Source of the DNA: Diphasiastrum complanatum
Lineage: Eukaryota > Streptophyta > Lycopodiopsida > Lycopodiales > Lycopodiaceae
Length of the DNA: 64,000 nt
Direction: 5' to 3'
Assembly: GCA_029204225.1 (NCBI GenBank)
Contig: CM055104.1
Coordinates: forward strand, 22,195,952 to 22,259,951
Below the pieces are notes generated by a model. The model was not told the origin of the DNA. It made no database searches and saw only the letters and a program-made list of their open reading frames with translations. Position 1 is the first letter of the stretch. Every line of letters begins with the position of its first letter. Position numbers and translations under genes: made by a program. Shown here piece after piece: positions 50,664 through 63,700 of the stretch.

Positions 50664-53500
50664 GAAACAAGCTCAAAGCATTGTGTATGAGTCACCTCAC
50701 TACCTTGAACTTTAAGAATCCATAAATTAATATTGCCTGCACTAGTTCGATATCTAGAATTGCAGGAAGAATCCTATTCGATATAGCTATGTACTTTCTA
50801 CTTGGACAAATTGAATCAAGTATCATCGAATTTGAAAAATGTTTCTCAACACGATATCTAATATCATGAGCTGTTCAGAAGAACAGAAGGGATCAGCTCT
50901 GGCAAGGGATGAAAACTATGTATTAAGATTTTTGAAGTTGCATTGATGACTCGTTATGCATCTCTAAGTATGTGTTGATTATCCACTCACTTTGATGACA
51001 TTACTACAGTCTGCAATTCAACAATTTGCTCAAAATGACAAGCTTGCATTTTTTATTTTTCACTCTCCTTGAATACATAATTGATCCTCTCATTGATCAT
51101 GGTCAATCAAATTATTTATTGTTCAGGCAAGTTTTCATATACTCGTACTATGTTCTAAGCAAATTGCCTTGGGATAGATTTTTCCATGTTTGCCGCTTCT
51201 AAGAAATTTAGTTACTATTCAATAACTTTGTTTTTTTCCCAACAACTAATGGATACCATGGTGTTATACAACTACTAACTAATTGTGTCGTTGGGTAGAC
51301 ACCAATCAATGTTAAAAGGGTAGCCAAACTTAATAGAAGATTACTTGAAGTTGAATTTGGCAGACCATAAAAAGAAGGCACAGACATAAAAGAACAAGAG
51401 ATGGCAAAAAGAGCATGACACTTAAGTATAAACATAATGGTTACTCATAATTTTTGTGTTAAAGCATTGTTGTTTTACAAATTTGCTAGAATAGTAGAGT
51501 GTCCCTATAATCAATAACATGACTCACAAACATCATCGAATCAAAAGGTCGTAATTGAGAGCATTATGACTATAATAGAATCGCTAAGGATGGCTTTTTG
51601 AAAATCACAACAATGCTCCAAAGCTGTTTATTCATAAAAGCTCCTTTAGATTTCAATTGGAGAGTGTGGTGGGAAGATAGTTGATGCTTATTATCGAGGA
51701 TATTTTTGATGTTATTACATCATGCAAGACATCTCTATTAGGTGAACAAAAAAAACACGTCGTTTATTAACTAATGAACAACAACCAAGGGACCAAAATC
51801 TTTCGCGTAAAGTTTTTGGTAAGAGAAGATTTGACGTGTTAGTGGATGGCACCAATCGACAACATCTAGAAGAGCATTTGTAGAGATTTGATCTTCCCAT
51901 CTGTTTTAATGACATCATGATTTTGTGTCAACTTATTGCCACTTCAACAATTTATACGTTATCACAATTGTAATTAGCTATATCATCATTCAGTGCATTG
52001 TATGCCACACTTGATTCATCCAATGTACTTCTTGTTCGAACGTACTTTCAATTTAGTTGATATCTCAAATGAAAAATAGGACTATTAGCCTCATATACTG
52101 TATGATGTAACTAATGAAGTCCAAACCTTCTAATTTGTGAAAGGACCAAGCACCTATGGACCATATGTGACTTCCATTCTTTTAAGCCTAGTTAGATCAT
52201 CTTGCCCAAGCTTATCAACTTATGGAAGTTTCTAGGTACTTGCCTAAAACTGCTAAGTCTTGCCAACGGTTACAACGAAAGCAACAAAGGCCACCAAAGG
52301 CAACCACAAAGCAAGGCATACATTTCATCACGAAACCAAGGCAAATCGAAAGAAATCGCAACTACCCACTTGCGATCAACTAACGAAGACCAAAGGCTAC
52401 CGAAGGAGCCTCACATACGGCCTAAAAACCAAACCGAAGGAAACCGCAAGTGGACACTTATATCCATAAGCAAGTAGTTAGCCTTGTTGAGATGGAAATA
52501 CCTTTTGATTTCAATATTAGAAAAATCATGCCAAGTTGTGGTGATTTTTGGACTTATGATTCTAGCATAAGTAATCTTAATAATCATAGGAAGTGCATAT
52601 TGTATGGTCATGGTTGTTATGATCATTATGAGACATGGAGGTCTCGGATTTCCTTCAAGAAGGAGCACCATGAAGAGGATCTTAAAGAATCATCTCAAGG
52701 TTCAAGTGCCAAGGATTGAGGAGGAGAGCCCTTCTCAAGGTTCAAGTGTGCCAAAAAGTGATTTGTTCACTCATAGTTTAATAATTTGTATTGAGGCAAA
52801 TTGTAAACTCTTTATGAGAGTAAGTGAATCATCTTCTAAATGTTGGATTTATTTCTTCTAGTCATCTAAATCCCATTTTTAATCTGCCTCCATTCATGCT
52901 GCATATTTACTCGCGTTGTCACGCAGTCTGCATATTCACATGCAAATTCTCACAGGCGATGAAAAGATGAAAAGTAAAGGCTGACGTCACACCCTCTTCA
53001 CGTTCATGCAGCTGCGCTAACAAACTGGACGACGACTACAGAATCTGTGGGGCGGATTCACAGTTCAGGTACTCGCACGTGAACGGCAACGAAACGACTG
53101 GATGTTTGCAAAGGATGGATGGCTAGCCTGTTTTTTGGGTTAGTTTCATTTGCGATGACGCCCACCAGACGCAAGCAGGAAGTCAAAAGTTGGAAAGAGC
53201 AATTTCAAGGGAGATCTTCTATGGAGCAGTTGGTCTTCATTTGGGATGGCTACCTTCGGAACTGAAACTCACTGAGCATGGGTGATATCTAGTATCAGTT
53301 GGGTTTTTCCTCAAAGGGGAAAAAGACTAGGATCCTCTTCAGAGATTGGCAACAAGTTGGATCAAGCCATAATCCTAGCAGATGGGAAGCAAAGTGTTGG
53401 AAAGGTTTTTTGTCTGAGAACTCTAAGCCCGATCAACTGTTTTTATAAGTGAAGGGGAACTATCACACACACCTCTCTCTTGGGGCAAATTTTGAATGAA
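50664..53500. other. downstream of the DRC9-like gene, no recognised gene
   Basis: Would contain the 3' UTR; no clear AATAAA could be assigned. A CAAAGG/AACCG-rich, low-complexity stretch lies at about 52260-52460. The short open frames show no familiar motif. Confidence 0.5.
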
Positions 53501-53752
53501 AGTTGATCAAAATGGGGGCAAATTAAAGGTGACCTAGCCATACTCACACGAGGAGACTGGCGAACTTTGGACCTAATAAGTTGACAAGTTACTTTCTACT
53601 ATTTCTCTCACTTTCTAAAAGTGGTAATTCAAATACATTTGGACTAAAATAACTTTGGAATGACAATCTCTAAGTCTAATATGAAAATTGGCCTCAATTG
53701 CCAAATAAACAAATATGACCAAAATTGACTAAACTAGTTGAAATCTTTCACA
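53500..53752 (-). repeat. partial 3' LTR of Copia C6
   Basis: On the - strand a purine tract (AGAGAGAG) is followed at 53752 by TGTGAAAGATTTC, as at an LTR start. The matching 5' LTR end is CTTCACA at 56138. The far end of this LTR could not be located, so 53500 is arbitrary. Confidence 0.5.
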
Positions 53753-56270
53753 CTCTCTCTTCAACTAGTTTTGCATAGACTTTGAGAATACTCCAAGTAA
53801 AGTCCTATGCTTCATAAATGAGTCTTTTCCCAATTATTTGGTGAAGATATCAGCTACACATTCCTTTGAAGAAACATGTTGAAGCTCCACCTCCTTTGCC
53901 ATGACTTGCTCCCTCACAAAGTGAGATGCCACCTCAATATGCTTGCTCCTAGCATGAAATATAGGATTGCTTGCCAACGTTTGGGTTGATAGGTTGTCAC
54001 AAAAGATGATTGGCCTCTCTGAAAAATCTAACAAGTGAAGATCCTTGATCATCCTCTTGATCCATCCCATCTATTTTGTGCAATGAGTAAGTGCTTTGTA
54101 CTCGGCCTCACTAGATGACAATGAGATAGTGGCTTGTTTCTTTGACATCCATGAAATAGCTTCATCACCTATGAAAATACAATGTGCACTTATGGATTTC
54201 CTATCCATTTGATCTCCAGCAAAGTCCGAATTTGAAAATCCAAACAAGTTAGGTGACGATCCCTCATACAATATGCCAAAATCTTGAGCTCTCATGGTGT
54301 ATCTCAAAACTCTTTTTCCTAGCTTCCAATGCTCTTCCCTAGGATCTTGCATAAATTGGCTTAATCTACCAGCACATAGCTTAGATCTGGTCTTGTGATG
54401 GTAAGATAGATAAGTGAATCAACTAGCTTCTATAGAGAGTAACGTCCTTGAAGGATCTTTCATTACCTCTTATAGCTAGCTTTACATTTGACTCCATAGG
54501 TGTATCACAAGACTTTGCATCTACCATATGAAATCTTTTTAGAATAGAATTAGCATACTTCTCTTGACAAATGAAAGTAGATTGAGAAGATCTAATCACT
54601 TCTACTCCTAAAATGTAATGCAAATGACCAAGATCATGCACCTCAAACTTCCTCTTGAGAGATATCATCAACATCTTGATTGTCTCCACCACTCAAGATG
54701 ATATCGTCCACATATAAGATTGGCAAGAATGTAACATCATTTATAGCAAACCTATAACAAAGTGAATGGTCATACTCACTCATATTTGAGAGAGTAAAAA
54801 AGTGTTAAGCTTGGCATACCAACTCCTTGGTGCTTGCTTAAGACCATACAAACTCTTTTGAAGAAGACACACATGATTTGGCTTTGTAGATTTGAATGTA
54901 TCTCTCGGGTTGCTCCATGTACACTTCCTCCTCAAGATCACCCTTAAAAAATGCATTTGTAATGTCCAATTGCCATAGGTCCCATCCATAAAGAGTAGCA
55001 AGAGAGATGATGACTCGAATGTTTACCATGTTTGCCATGGGTGCAAAGGTCTCATCATAGTCAATACCATGTTCTTGTGCATATCCCTTGGCCACCAACA
55101 TTGCCTTATGCTTATTGATAGATCCATCTTGGTAAGTCTTCACTTTGAAGATTCATTTGCATCCAATAGCTTTCTTGTCCTTAGGGACTCTATTCTTTCT
55201 TTTGAACGCTTTGAAAGATTTGTCTTCTTAGAGTCAACATGTAGACTTGGATTCATAAAGCTTTTTCAAAGCTTTCCAAGCCTCTCGAGATGAATTGGAC
55301 TTACCAATCTCTTTGAGTAGCTCATTGGTAACATTCATCTTAATCATGTGTAGAGCTTTCTTAGCTCTCTTGCCATATCTCAATTGCTCTTGTTGATTTA
55401 AGGGTCTCTCCTCCAACCATACAACATATCCATCAACTCATGCATTTCAGAAGTGATTCCATCCTCACCTTCCATGTAAAGTAGTTGGATGAGGTAAGTT
55501 TGCCATTGCCTTTCAACATGAATCCACTCATTGTAGCCATGTTGCAATGACCTGATCTTTCTCCTTCAATTGTTTCAATGCACAAAGTGCTAGAAGAGCT
55601 TCTACTCAAAAAATCAAGAATTTTGTATATGTCGAATTGATCTTTTGCAGATCAAAACTCAATTTAACTTTATGAACTTCATGAATTCCGATTTCACACT
55701 TGGCTGACTGGATTTGGCCGATTTTTTATGCATTAGGAAGGCTTCATTGGAGGCTACAATATCCTATATCAAGTTTTAGGCAATTGCATATAGAATCTGA
55801 GATATTCAATTTTTTGTGATTTGTCAAAACTCTAATTTCGATTGGATCTCTATTATGTGAGGTTTTTGGACTTCAATAGAGTGTGTTTCAATCTTAGGAA
55901 GTGGCAATATTCATAAGATTGTTGGTAGATCATAGGTTGATCAAGATTTCTACATTCTATGTGTTGATTTGCTAGCTATAAGTGCAAGAAGAGAATTGAG
56001 AGGTTCCATATCTTTGTGATTTCTTTTTGGAAAAATTTGTTGTATTTCAAAAGAGTGCTCTAGAGATAGAAACTCCTCCAAAACCTTGATAGATGTGCTT
56101 GATCCTTTCAAAACCTGCAACACAAGCTCTGATACTATGTGAAGAAATATGAATCACTAAGATCCAAATTTGTCCTCTTGATCTTTGGTATGAAACTCAA
56201 CACAATTTACACATTTGCAACATAGAAAAATCAGCATCTACTTAATGAAAGAGATATAAATGTGCTACAA
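53752..56270 (-). mobile_element. Copia element C6, internally deleted
   Basis: - strand order: a short LTR piece (about 56270-56138, ending CTTCACA), the PBS TAGTATCAGAGC at 56137 downward, leader, gag fragment, then RT and RNase H and a PPT-LTR start at 53752. Protease and integrase are missing between gag and RT. Confidence 0.8.
53834..55416 (-). pseudogene. C6 gag fragment joined to RT and RNase H
   Basis: From 55416: RAKKALHMIKMNVTNELL and SREAWKALKKLYESK (gag), a jump near 55200 to KDKKAIGCK and INKHKAMLVAKGYAQEHGID (RT), then WQLDITNAFFKGDLEEEVYM and KSLYGLKQAPRSWY. The YVDD catalytic motif is at 54714-54703, followed by VHDLGHLHYILGVEV, then RNase H (NSDFAGDQMDRKSI, SSSEAEYKALTHCTK, CDNLSTQTLASNP, KECVADIFTK to 53834). 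Several stops and shifts. Gag and RT are joined by a large deletion. Confidence 0.88.
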
Positions 56271-56279
56271 AAAAAATCT

Positions 56280-57040
56280 TTGAACTTGGTTGAGATGTAT
56301 TCACCTCCATTGTCCAACCTCTAGCATTTAATCCTAGTGTTGAATTGATTTTCCATTGCATTCTTGAACTTAACAAACACATCAAAGATTTCATCCTTAC
56401 TTTTTAGAAGATAGACCCATGTATTCTACCACAATCATCAATGAATGTCACATTTATCCTAGATCCTCCATTATTAGATGTACTAATTGAGCTAATATCC
56501 AAATGTATCTATTTAAAAGGCATGGCTAGATCTTGAGCTAGATCTAGTGTAAAATCCTATGTGACTTGGACAATGCACAATGCTCAAAAACTATGTTGAT
56601 GCTAGAAAGATACTTTGGAGGGCCAAGAAGAACTTCCCTTTTCCCCACTACCTACAATGCTTTGAAATTGGAATGTCCCAACCTCTTGTCATTTGCTTCT
56701 TTGCCACAAACCTTTTTTGGTTAGCAATAACACAAGCATCAAGTTTGTACAATTTGCCTTGTCTTTGCCTATAGCAATCAAAGTTTCTCTTTTACTTATC
56801 AAACAAGCATCACCAACAAACTCAAGTTCAAGACCCTTTTCAACTAGTTGACTCACACTAAGAATATTCCTAGTTATGGAAGGACTGAATAAAACATTCT
56901 CTAAATTGACATTACTATTTGTAGAGAGCCCTTTATGGCTCATTCACCATCATTGGCTGTGTAAATGATCTTCCTTTCACCTTCATAGTGTTGAGAGTAC
57001 AATAAATAGGACCATAGATGAACTTGTAATTGATTCTCAA
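56280..57040 (-). pseudogene. Copia C7 fragment: protease/pre-integrase to mid-integrase
   Basis: - strand: GERKIIYTANDGE near 56980, NLENVLFSPSITRNILSVSQLVEKGLELEF (56943-56840), then broken integrase with the DNGGEY region at about 56300. It stops where the C6 LTR piece begins, so either C6 entered it or both are parts of a rearranged copy. Confidence 0.7.
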
Positions 57041-58298
57041 GAGTGATTGATTGATTTGATCAACCAATTATAGCAAACTAGCACCCAAAAATTGATCTAG
57101 ATTGGCAGTTTAAATCAAGAGCAATCTAAACAAGATCAAAACATGCAAATCTTACTTCACACATGTGGGGTACAGCCTGTAGTACGACCTGTGGACAAAG
57201 AATGATCCTCAATAAGTTTATATTGCATACACTTTATAAAACCATCGCACAAATAGAGCAAAAACTCGAGATAGTCAATGAACTCCAAAATCTTGATCTC
57301 TCTCAATTGGAATGGATCAATGATAGTACAAAGTGTGAAAATTTGTCAACTAGTTAAATTGATCTAATTTGGCAATTTGGAGGCCAAAGTGAATTTTCAA
57401 CTTAGAGATACATTTCTTTATGTCAGTAAGGACTAAAAATAGTATCCTTACTATTTTTAGAAAGTATATAGGTGGATTAGGTCAGATTTGAACCTACTCT
57501 AATTGGTTAGTAGAGATACATTGAATCTAGTCATGTTAGATCTTGCTTATGGTGGCTTTCGTTAAAGCCGTTTGCATTGCGGTTGCAGTTGTTTACGGTT
57601 TCTGCCTATGGGTAGTTCTCGTGTATTTCTGCAGGTAAGGCCTGTTGGCACTTCACGTGTATTTCTGCATGTTTTGGTTCATAAGCTAGCAATATTGCTT
57701 TGTGCATAAAAAGCTTCACGTTTCTTCAGAAATGAAGGAATAGTGAAATCACAAAGATGTAGAACCTAGCAATACTATTTCTTTTGTAACTCTTTGACTA
57801 GCAAGTAGAATTTTGATGAAACTTGATCAACACATGACCTAATCTCAATAGATTGAAACTAAGATCTTAAAATTATTAATAACATTACTTTGAAATTCTC
57901 TATTCAAAATTAAATATATGTTTTGTATCCAGTCTTAATCATACAATTCTCACTAATCTTTTGTAGCAAGCATATTGAACTCAAAGCTATCATGTAGAAA
58001 TGGAGACTACAAATATTGAATCTATTCACTATGACCTTTAATTATTTAGTATCATAATACATCACACAATTAATCAATATAGCAAAAACAAGAAAATGTG
58101 GCAGAGAAAAGAGTTGGCATGCCACATGCACACGCGCATGTGCGTGCACGCACGCACGCACACCCCATTAACCTTTATACAGTCATTTTAAAAAATGATG
58201 GTATACACATTGTGTGAGAGATTAGGTTGACGAAGGTTTTTGGAAGTATCCAACCATGTTACTTGACAACTCAATTCTGACATAATTTAATATTACAA
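57041..58298. other. no gene; GC-alternating tract near its end
   Basis: AT-rich and non-coding. At about 58122-58162 an alternating purine-pyrimidine run, GCACACGCGCATGTGCGTGC then (GCAC)n, could adopt Z-form. Confidence 0.5.
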
Positions 58299-58682
58299 CT
58301 ATATACACATATCAAACTTATCACTATGTTTTCTAATATTAATGATAAGCTTGTTTTTAAAAATATTCATCAATGATATAATATGCAAAATGGTTTTAGT
58401 GAAGATATCTACCACATGGTCATGTGTAGAACAATATATCAACTCTACACCTTTAAAGTTAACCTTCTCGCACACACAATAATTTAAATGAGTTTCAATA
58501 TGTTTAGTGCATGCATGAGATAGAAAATTCTTTGCAATTTGTATGCAACTTTGACTATCATAGAATATGGTTGTGGCTTCACATTGAAATAACAACTCTA
58601 AAAGAAGTCTTCTCAACCAAATGGATTTACATATCACAAATTTAGATGCTTGGTCATAGTGATAAACATAGATAATAATCAA
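58299..58682 (-). pseudogene. Copia C8 fragment: RNase H end
   Basis: The - strand frame reads SIWLRRLLLELLFQCE, YDSQSCIQIAKNFLSHACTK, HIETHLNYCVCEKV and VELIYCSTHDHVVDIFTK, the C-terminal half of a Copia RNase H with several substitutions. No LTR of its own is seen. It is cut at 58682 by the 5' LTR of C9. Confidence 0.85.
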
Positions 58683-59145
58683 TGTTGCAACACAGTGGAG
58701 ATATAAACTATCCTTTCTGAATCATAAAACAGAAGAGAATAGACAGAATTTCTGTATGAGACAGAGAGAGGTGTAGCGAGTAGAGCATAGAAGAAAAATA
58801 CTAGAAACAAAAGAGTTGTGCATGAAAGTCTGCCAACGAGCAGAGCACAGCGAAAGAGCAGAGTGTCCGCCAACGAGCGAGACACTCAGACGATCTTGCT
58901 CTAAAATTAAACTAATAATACAGTCGCTCTATTTTCGTGCATCTCCTTTTCTTGTGCTGTCTGTCTTGATTGCTAGAATGAAATGTATTCTGTGATGTGC
59001 AGTTGCGTGTCTAGGTTCTTGTGATGCTTCCGCGCAAAAGAGAATTCAAAGACAAAAAATCGTTCACGGATACGAAAACGAAAACGAAAAAAAAAAAAAA
59101 ATAGTTCCACTTTCGCGACACCGAACAGTTTTCGCTTCCGTGACA
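58683..59145 (+). repeat. 5' LTR of C9
   Basis: Begins TGTTGCAACACAG, ends CTTCCGTGACA, next to a primer-binding site. Includes an A-rich run near 59090. Confidence 0.75.
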
Positions 59146-59210
59146 TGGTATTAGAGCACACATGTTATCACTACTGATATCCCAGCAGTGATTCTTCCAG
59201 AACACACAAT

Positions 59211-60041
59211 ATGGCTACAACAATCTAGACAAGAGTAGCAATCAGTCTTGATGATGCAAATTACAGAATCTGGAAATTCAAAATCAAAACACTTCTAAAG
59301 GGTGAAGGCATCTGATCGGTGACCGAACTCTCAGAGGTGCAACCTCCAGAGGGACACCCAAGGAGAGCTGAATGGATCAGAAAAGATGAGCGTGCAATGG
59401 CGATCATCGTTTCATCCATAAATGAAGATCTACTCATGCAGATTGAAGACTACGAAAGCAGCCATGCAGCGTGGGCAAGATTAAAACAGAAGTATGAAGT
59501 GAGGACTGCAGCTTCAGTCATGCATTGCTCAACTCGCTGCATCAGGACAGGAGCACTATGTCCCAGCACCACAACATCTGATGTACTTCATGAAATCTCT
59601 ACCGACGTCCTATCAGCCGCTGAGAATGCTCATACTGAGTCTACCAAATATGACATTTGACAAAGCAGTCAGTCTTGTCGCTGATGAGAGACTGATGAGA
59701 GACAAAGGAGAGGGAAGCAGTGATCAAGAGAAGGCTCTCTTCACGAAAGGAAAGGAAAAAAACAAGAACAAGCCAAGATTCGAGAAGATGAAGTCCTCAA
59801 ATCAGCAATCTTCTTCCTGCGATCACTGTCACAAACCAGGCCATACGGCCGACAAATACTGGTTCAATCCAGAAATACCTTGCATGCACTACAAGGAGAA
59901 AGGGCATTCTACATACGATTGCAGATTCAACCCAAAAAGAAAGAACAAAGTTGAAAAAGCTAATGTTGTAGAGTCCTCCAAGGATGCTGATAGAGATGAC
60001 GAAGCTTTTACGATACTCAATGAAGCTTCAACGAGACTATG
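59211..60041 (+). pseudogene. C9 gag
   Basis: Starts MATTI at 59211 with an early stop. Capsid blocks ISLDDANYRIWKFKIKTLLKG and SSHAAWARLKQKYEV follow, then a shift near 59570 to LMYFMKSLPTSYQPLR. Two nucleocapsid knuckles follow, CDHCHKPGHTADKY and CMHYKEKGHSTYDC. Each has one Cys replaced by Tyr, so neither is a complete CX2CX4HX4C. Confidence 0.88.
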
Positions 60042-61300
60042 ATGTAGTCATTGATTTAGGAGCAACATCACACATCACCTGCAACAAGAAGATCTTGATC
60101 GACTTCAGAGAGCTCGAAAACAACAGAGGAGTGATTCTAGGTGATGGGAGCAAACACCATGTCAAAGGCATCGACACTCTACAGCTGCGAACACTGGTAG
60201 GCCGAGCAGAGCTACCAGGAGCACTCTATGTGCCCTCACTCAGAAAAGATCTGTTATCTGTCTCCAAGATGGCAGATCTTGGCATTCAAATTTTGTTCAA
60301 CGGCAACACATGCCGCGTGATCGAGAAAACGACAAACAAGTTGCTAACGGTCAGATGTAGAGAAGGAAACCTCTACCAGGCCAAAATAATCAGCAACTCT
60401 GATTGCATATTAAATGCATCAGAAAATGAAGATCAGCTCTGGCATAGGAGAATGTATCATCTGAACATGCAGAGCCTGTATGACATGAGCAGAAAAGACA
60501 TAGTCACAGGTCTCAAGATTTCAAGACCCAAAACTGAGTTCTGCGAAGCCTGTCAGAAAGGCAAACAACATTGGAATCCATTCATGCATGAGGGGAGAAG
60601 AGCCAAGGAAGTTCTTGAGCTCATCCATTCTGATGTCTGTGGACCGATGAAGATGGATTCGCTTTCCAGTTCGAGATATTTTTTGACGTTCATAGATGAT
60701 TACAGCCGGATGACCACGATCTACTACTTAAAGAAGAAATCCAAAGTGTTTGATTCCTTCAAGAAGTTCGTGGCATCAACACACCTCAAAAAAGATACAA
60801 ATCCTCAGATCTGACAACAGAGGTGAATACAAAAGCAAAGAATTCTCAAGATTTTGCGAAGAACAGAGGATCAAACACCAGTTCACTCCTGCATACACAC
60901 CAGAATACAATGGTGTAGAAAAAAGAAGAAACAGGACCCTAGTGGAAGGAGCTAGATGCATGATGGCACATACTAGGTTGTCAAGTCAATTTTGGGCTGA
61001 GGCAATAGTTGCAGTTGTACACCTGCAGAACAGATTAACACGACAGCGTTGGATAACAAGACGTCGTATGAAATATGGACAGGTAGAAAGTCTGATCTGT
61101 CATACATACGTGTGTTCGGATGTGCAGCATATAGGCACATTACAAAAGAAAAAAGAAACAAGATCGATGACAAATTAGAGCAAACAATCATGGTCGGCTA
61201 TTCGAATGAAACACAAGTGTACAGACTCTACAATCCAACCACGAAGAAGGTTGTTTCGAGCAGAGAGGTGAGTGCGATAAGTCCACATTCCCTGGACTGA
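60042..61300 (+). pseudogene. C9 protease and integrase
   Basis: The protease motif reads VIDLGATSHIT: the catalytic D-S-G is D-L-G. Pre-integrase LYVPSLRKDLLSVSKM follows, then the integrase finger (LWHRRMYHLN and CEACQKGKQ). The catalytic region has HSDVCGP, SDNRGEY (after a frameshift near 60800) and YNGVEKRRNR. The C-terminal domain follows another shift (FGCAAYRHITKEKRNK, GYSNETQVYRLYNP). Confidence 0.88.
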
Positions 61301-61559
61301 AAGACGAAAGAGGCCATGAAATCTTCACACTGTTGCCTATTCAAGAGGGAGATCGAGGACAAACATCAAATCAGAATGCAGAGTCGCAATCTCCAGAGCA
61401 GCAGGAAGCAGAGGATCAACCCCACGAACAAGAAACGTTCGAGCAGTGACTAGATGAACCTAGAAGGTCAACGAGACAAAGAAGACCTCCAGAGCGTTAC
61501 TCTGACAATCTTTAGTGGAGCGAAGAAACACAGTTCGAATACTGCAGCTTCACTGAAGA

Positions 61560-63085
61560 GCCAACAACATATCAAGAAGCTATCCAGAGTCCAGAAAGAG
61601 AATTTTTGAAGCAGACAATGTCAGAGGAGATCGAGTAGATGAGGCAAAACGAGGCATGGACATTGGAGCCACTGCCAAAAAACAGGAAAATAGTCGACTG
61701 CAAGCAAGGCTTGTCGCGAAGGGCTACACGCAGAGATATGGTGTTGATTATTTCGACACTTATTTGTCGATGGTCAAGATGACAAGCATACGACTACTCC
61801 TTGCATACGCCACACAGCACAATCTGAAAATTCACCAGATTGATGTGAAAATAGCCTTTCTCCATGGAGATCTAAAGGAAAAATCTTCATGAAGCAGCCT
61901 AAAGGTTTTGAAGACCTCGACAATCGACAATATGTCTGTCAGTTGCAAAGATGCATCTATGATCTAAAACATGCATCACGAGCTTGGTACAAGAAGCTTG
62001 ATCGTCTTCTGAAGTCTCTAGAATTCAATCCTACAACCAGACTACAATGTCTACATTAAAAGAGTAGGAAAAGATTTTGTGATACTGACTATTTTCATGG
62101 ATGATTTCCTAATGATAGGAAATTCCTTGATGATGATAAAAGACACAAAGAGTCAGATTTTTGAAAGCTATGAAATCACAGATCTTGGAAAAGCAACAAA
62201 ATGCCTCGGGCTGGAGATCAGAAGAGATCGAAAAAAGGGCGAAATACACTTGAGTCAGTTTATATATGCCAGAAAGGTGCTCAAGCAGTACCACATGATG
62301 GACTGCAAAGAAAAGGCCGTGCCAATGATAGTTAGAGCCAAGCTCATGAAGCAGGATTGCCCAAAAACGGAAGAGAAAAAACAGAAGATGGCAGGTATAC
62401 CCTACCAAAACTTAATCTATAGTCTGATGTATCTCACAATTTGTACCAGACTCGATCTAACTTTTTCTGTTTACGCCTTGAGCCAATTCTCTTCCAATCC
62501 TGGCTTGGCACATTGGCAAATGGCAAAACGAATCCTACAGTATTTGAAGGGTACTCAAAATATTAGATTAACCTACAGAGCTGAAAAAGAAGAAAAAATA
62601 TTCAAGCTGCACCACTACAGTGATGCAGACGAGCTGCAAAGATGACAGCAAGTCATTACTAGAGGATGTACAATAGCGTGCGGAGCTGGAATCAGCTAGA
62701 TATGCAAAAAGCAAACCTTGGTGGCTCAATCCTCTTGCGAAGCTGTATATGTCACAACTTCAAGGGTGGCGAATGAGGTAGTGTGGCTGCAAATGATGCT
62801 GGAGGCAATCGAGATACCACAAAAAGGGCCAAGCACGATGATGATGGACTCTCAGAGTGCCATCTATCTGTCCCAGGGACTTGTCTTCCATTCAAAGACA
62901 AAACACATACCTCTGAAGTACCATCACATTTGACATTTAATCTCAAAAGGAGAGCTTTAGGTCTAGTATATAAAATCAGAAGACATGATTGCAGATATGC
63001 TCACGAAGCCGCTTGACAAGCCACTCTTTGCCAATCAAAGAAAGGCAATTGGATTGAACGTGCAAAGCTGCAAGGTTCAAGAGGG
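61560..63085 (+). pseudogene. C9 reverse transcriptase and RNase H
   Basis: The RT start TYQEAIQSPEREFLKQTMSEEIE is followed by NEAWTLEPLPKNRKIVDCK. A deletion then joins VDCK to ARLVAKGYTQRYGVDYFDTY (61695). Further motifs are HQIDVKIAFLHGDL, FMDD instead of YVDD (62095-62106), ITDLGKATKCLGLEI, then broken RNase H (HYSDADE, SSCEAVYVTTSRVANEVVW, DSQSAIYLSQ, MIADMLTKPL). Stops and shifts are frequent. Confidence 0.88.
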
Positions 63086-63099
63086 AGCATTAGAGGAGT

Positions 63100-63700
63100 T
63101 CCTAGTAGATGAGATATACTTAGGACTCTTTTGGCCATCTTCCAATGTGATACAAGAGGATATTGCATATATTGGCTTAACTTTCCAATACTATAACTAA
63201 GATCAGGTCTAGTTATAGTCAAATAAATTAAGGAGCCTATAAGCCTTCTATAGAGAGTGATGTCCTCAAAGGATGTTTCATCACCACTTATAGATGCTTT
63301 TACATTTTCCTCCATTGGAATCTCAATGCCTTTACAATTCTTCATTCCGAATCTATCTAGGATGGATGTACCATATTTAGATTGACATATGAAGCTAAAA
63401 TTCAATCCTCTTATGACTTCTATTCCTAGAATGAAGTGCAATAGGCCGAGATCAACCATCCTAAACTCTTTAGATAGAGCAATCTTAACATCTCTTCTTC
63501 CATCTAGATTATTTTCACTTAAGATTGTGTCATCAGCATACAATACTTTTGTGCCATAGCTCCACTTTGGTGATCTCCTCCTTTGCCATGTTTACACTCT
63601 CCATTGCCACATTTGCATCTACTTTAAAAAATCTACCTTTGTAGAACGTAGGATTCGAGTTCTTGATAGATCCTATATCCAAGATGAGCTAGCATTGCCA
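63100..63700 (-). pseudogene. Copia C10 fragment, related to C1
   Basis: - strand: FYKGRFFKVDANVAMESVNMAKEE and VELWHK (pre-integrase, 63690-63565), joined directly to YADDTILSEN of RT at about 63543. Then EFRMVDLGLLHFILGIEVIRG, TRPDLSYSIGKLSQYMQ and HWKMAKRVL to about 63115. Close in sequence to C1 (compare DANVAIESVNMVREEL). Integrase and the RT start are deleted. Confidence 0.88.

Larger units (their letters stand above)
58683..63095 (+). mobile_element. Copia element C9, longest Copia copy, 3' LTR lost
   Basis: A 463-bp 5' LTR (58683-59145) and PBS TGGTATTAGAGC at 59146 are followed by gag, protease, integrase, RT and RNase H in order with many stops and shifts. The PPT-like CAAGAGGGAGCA is near 63078, but the expected LTR start is absent; instead - strand RT sequence of C10 follows. 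Confidence 0.9.
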
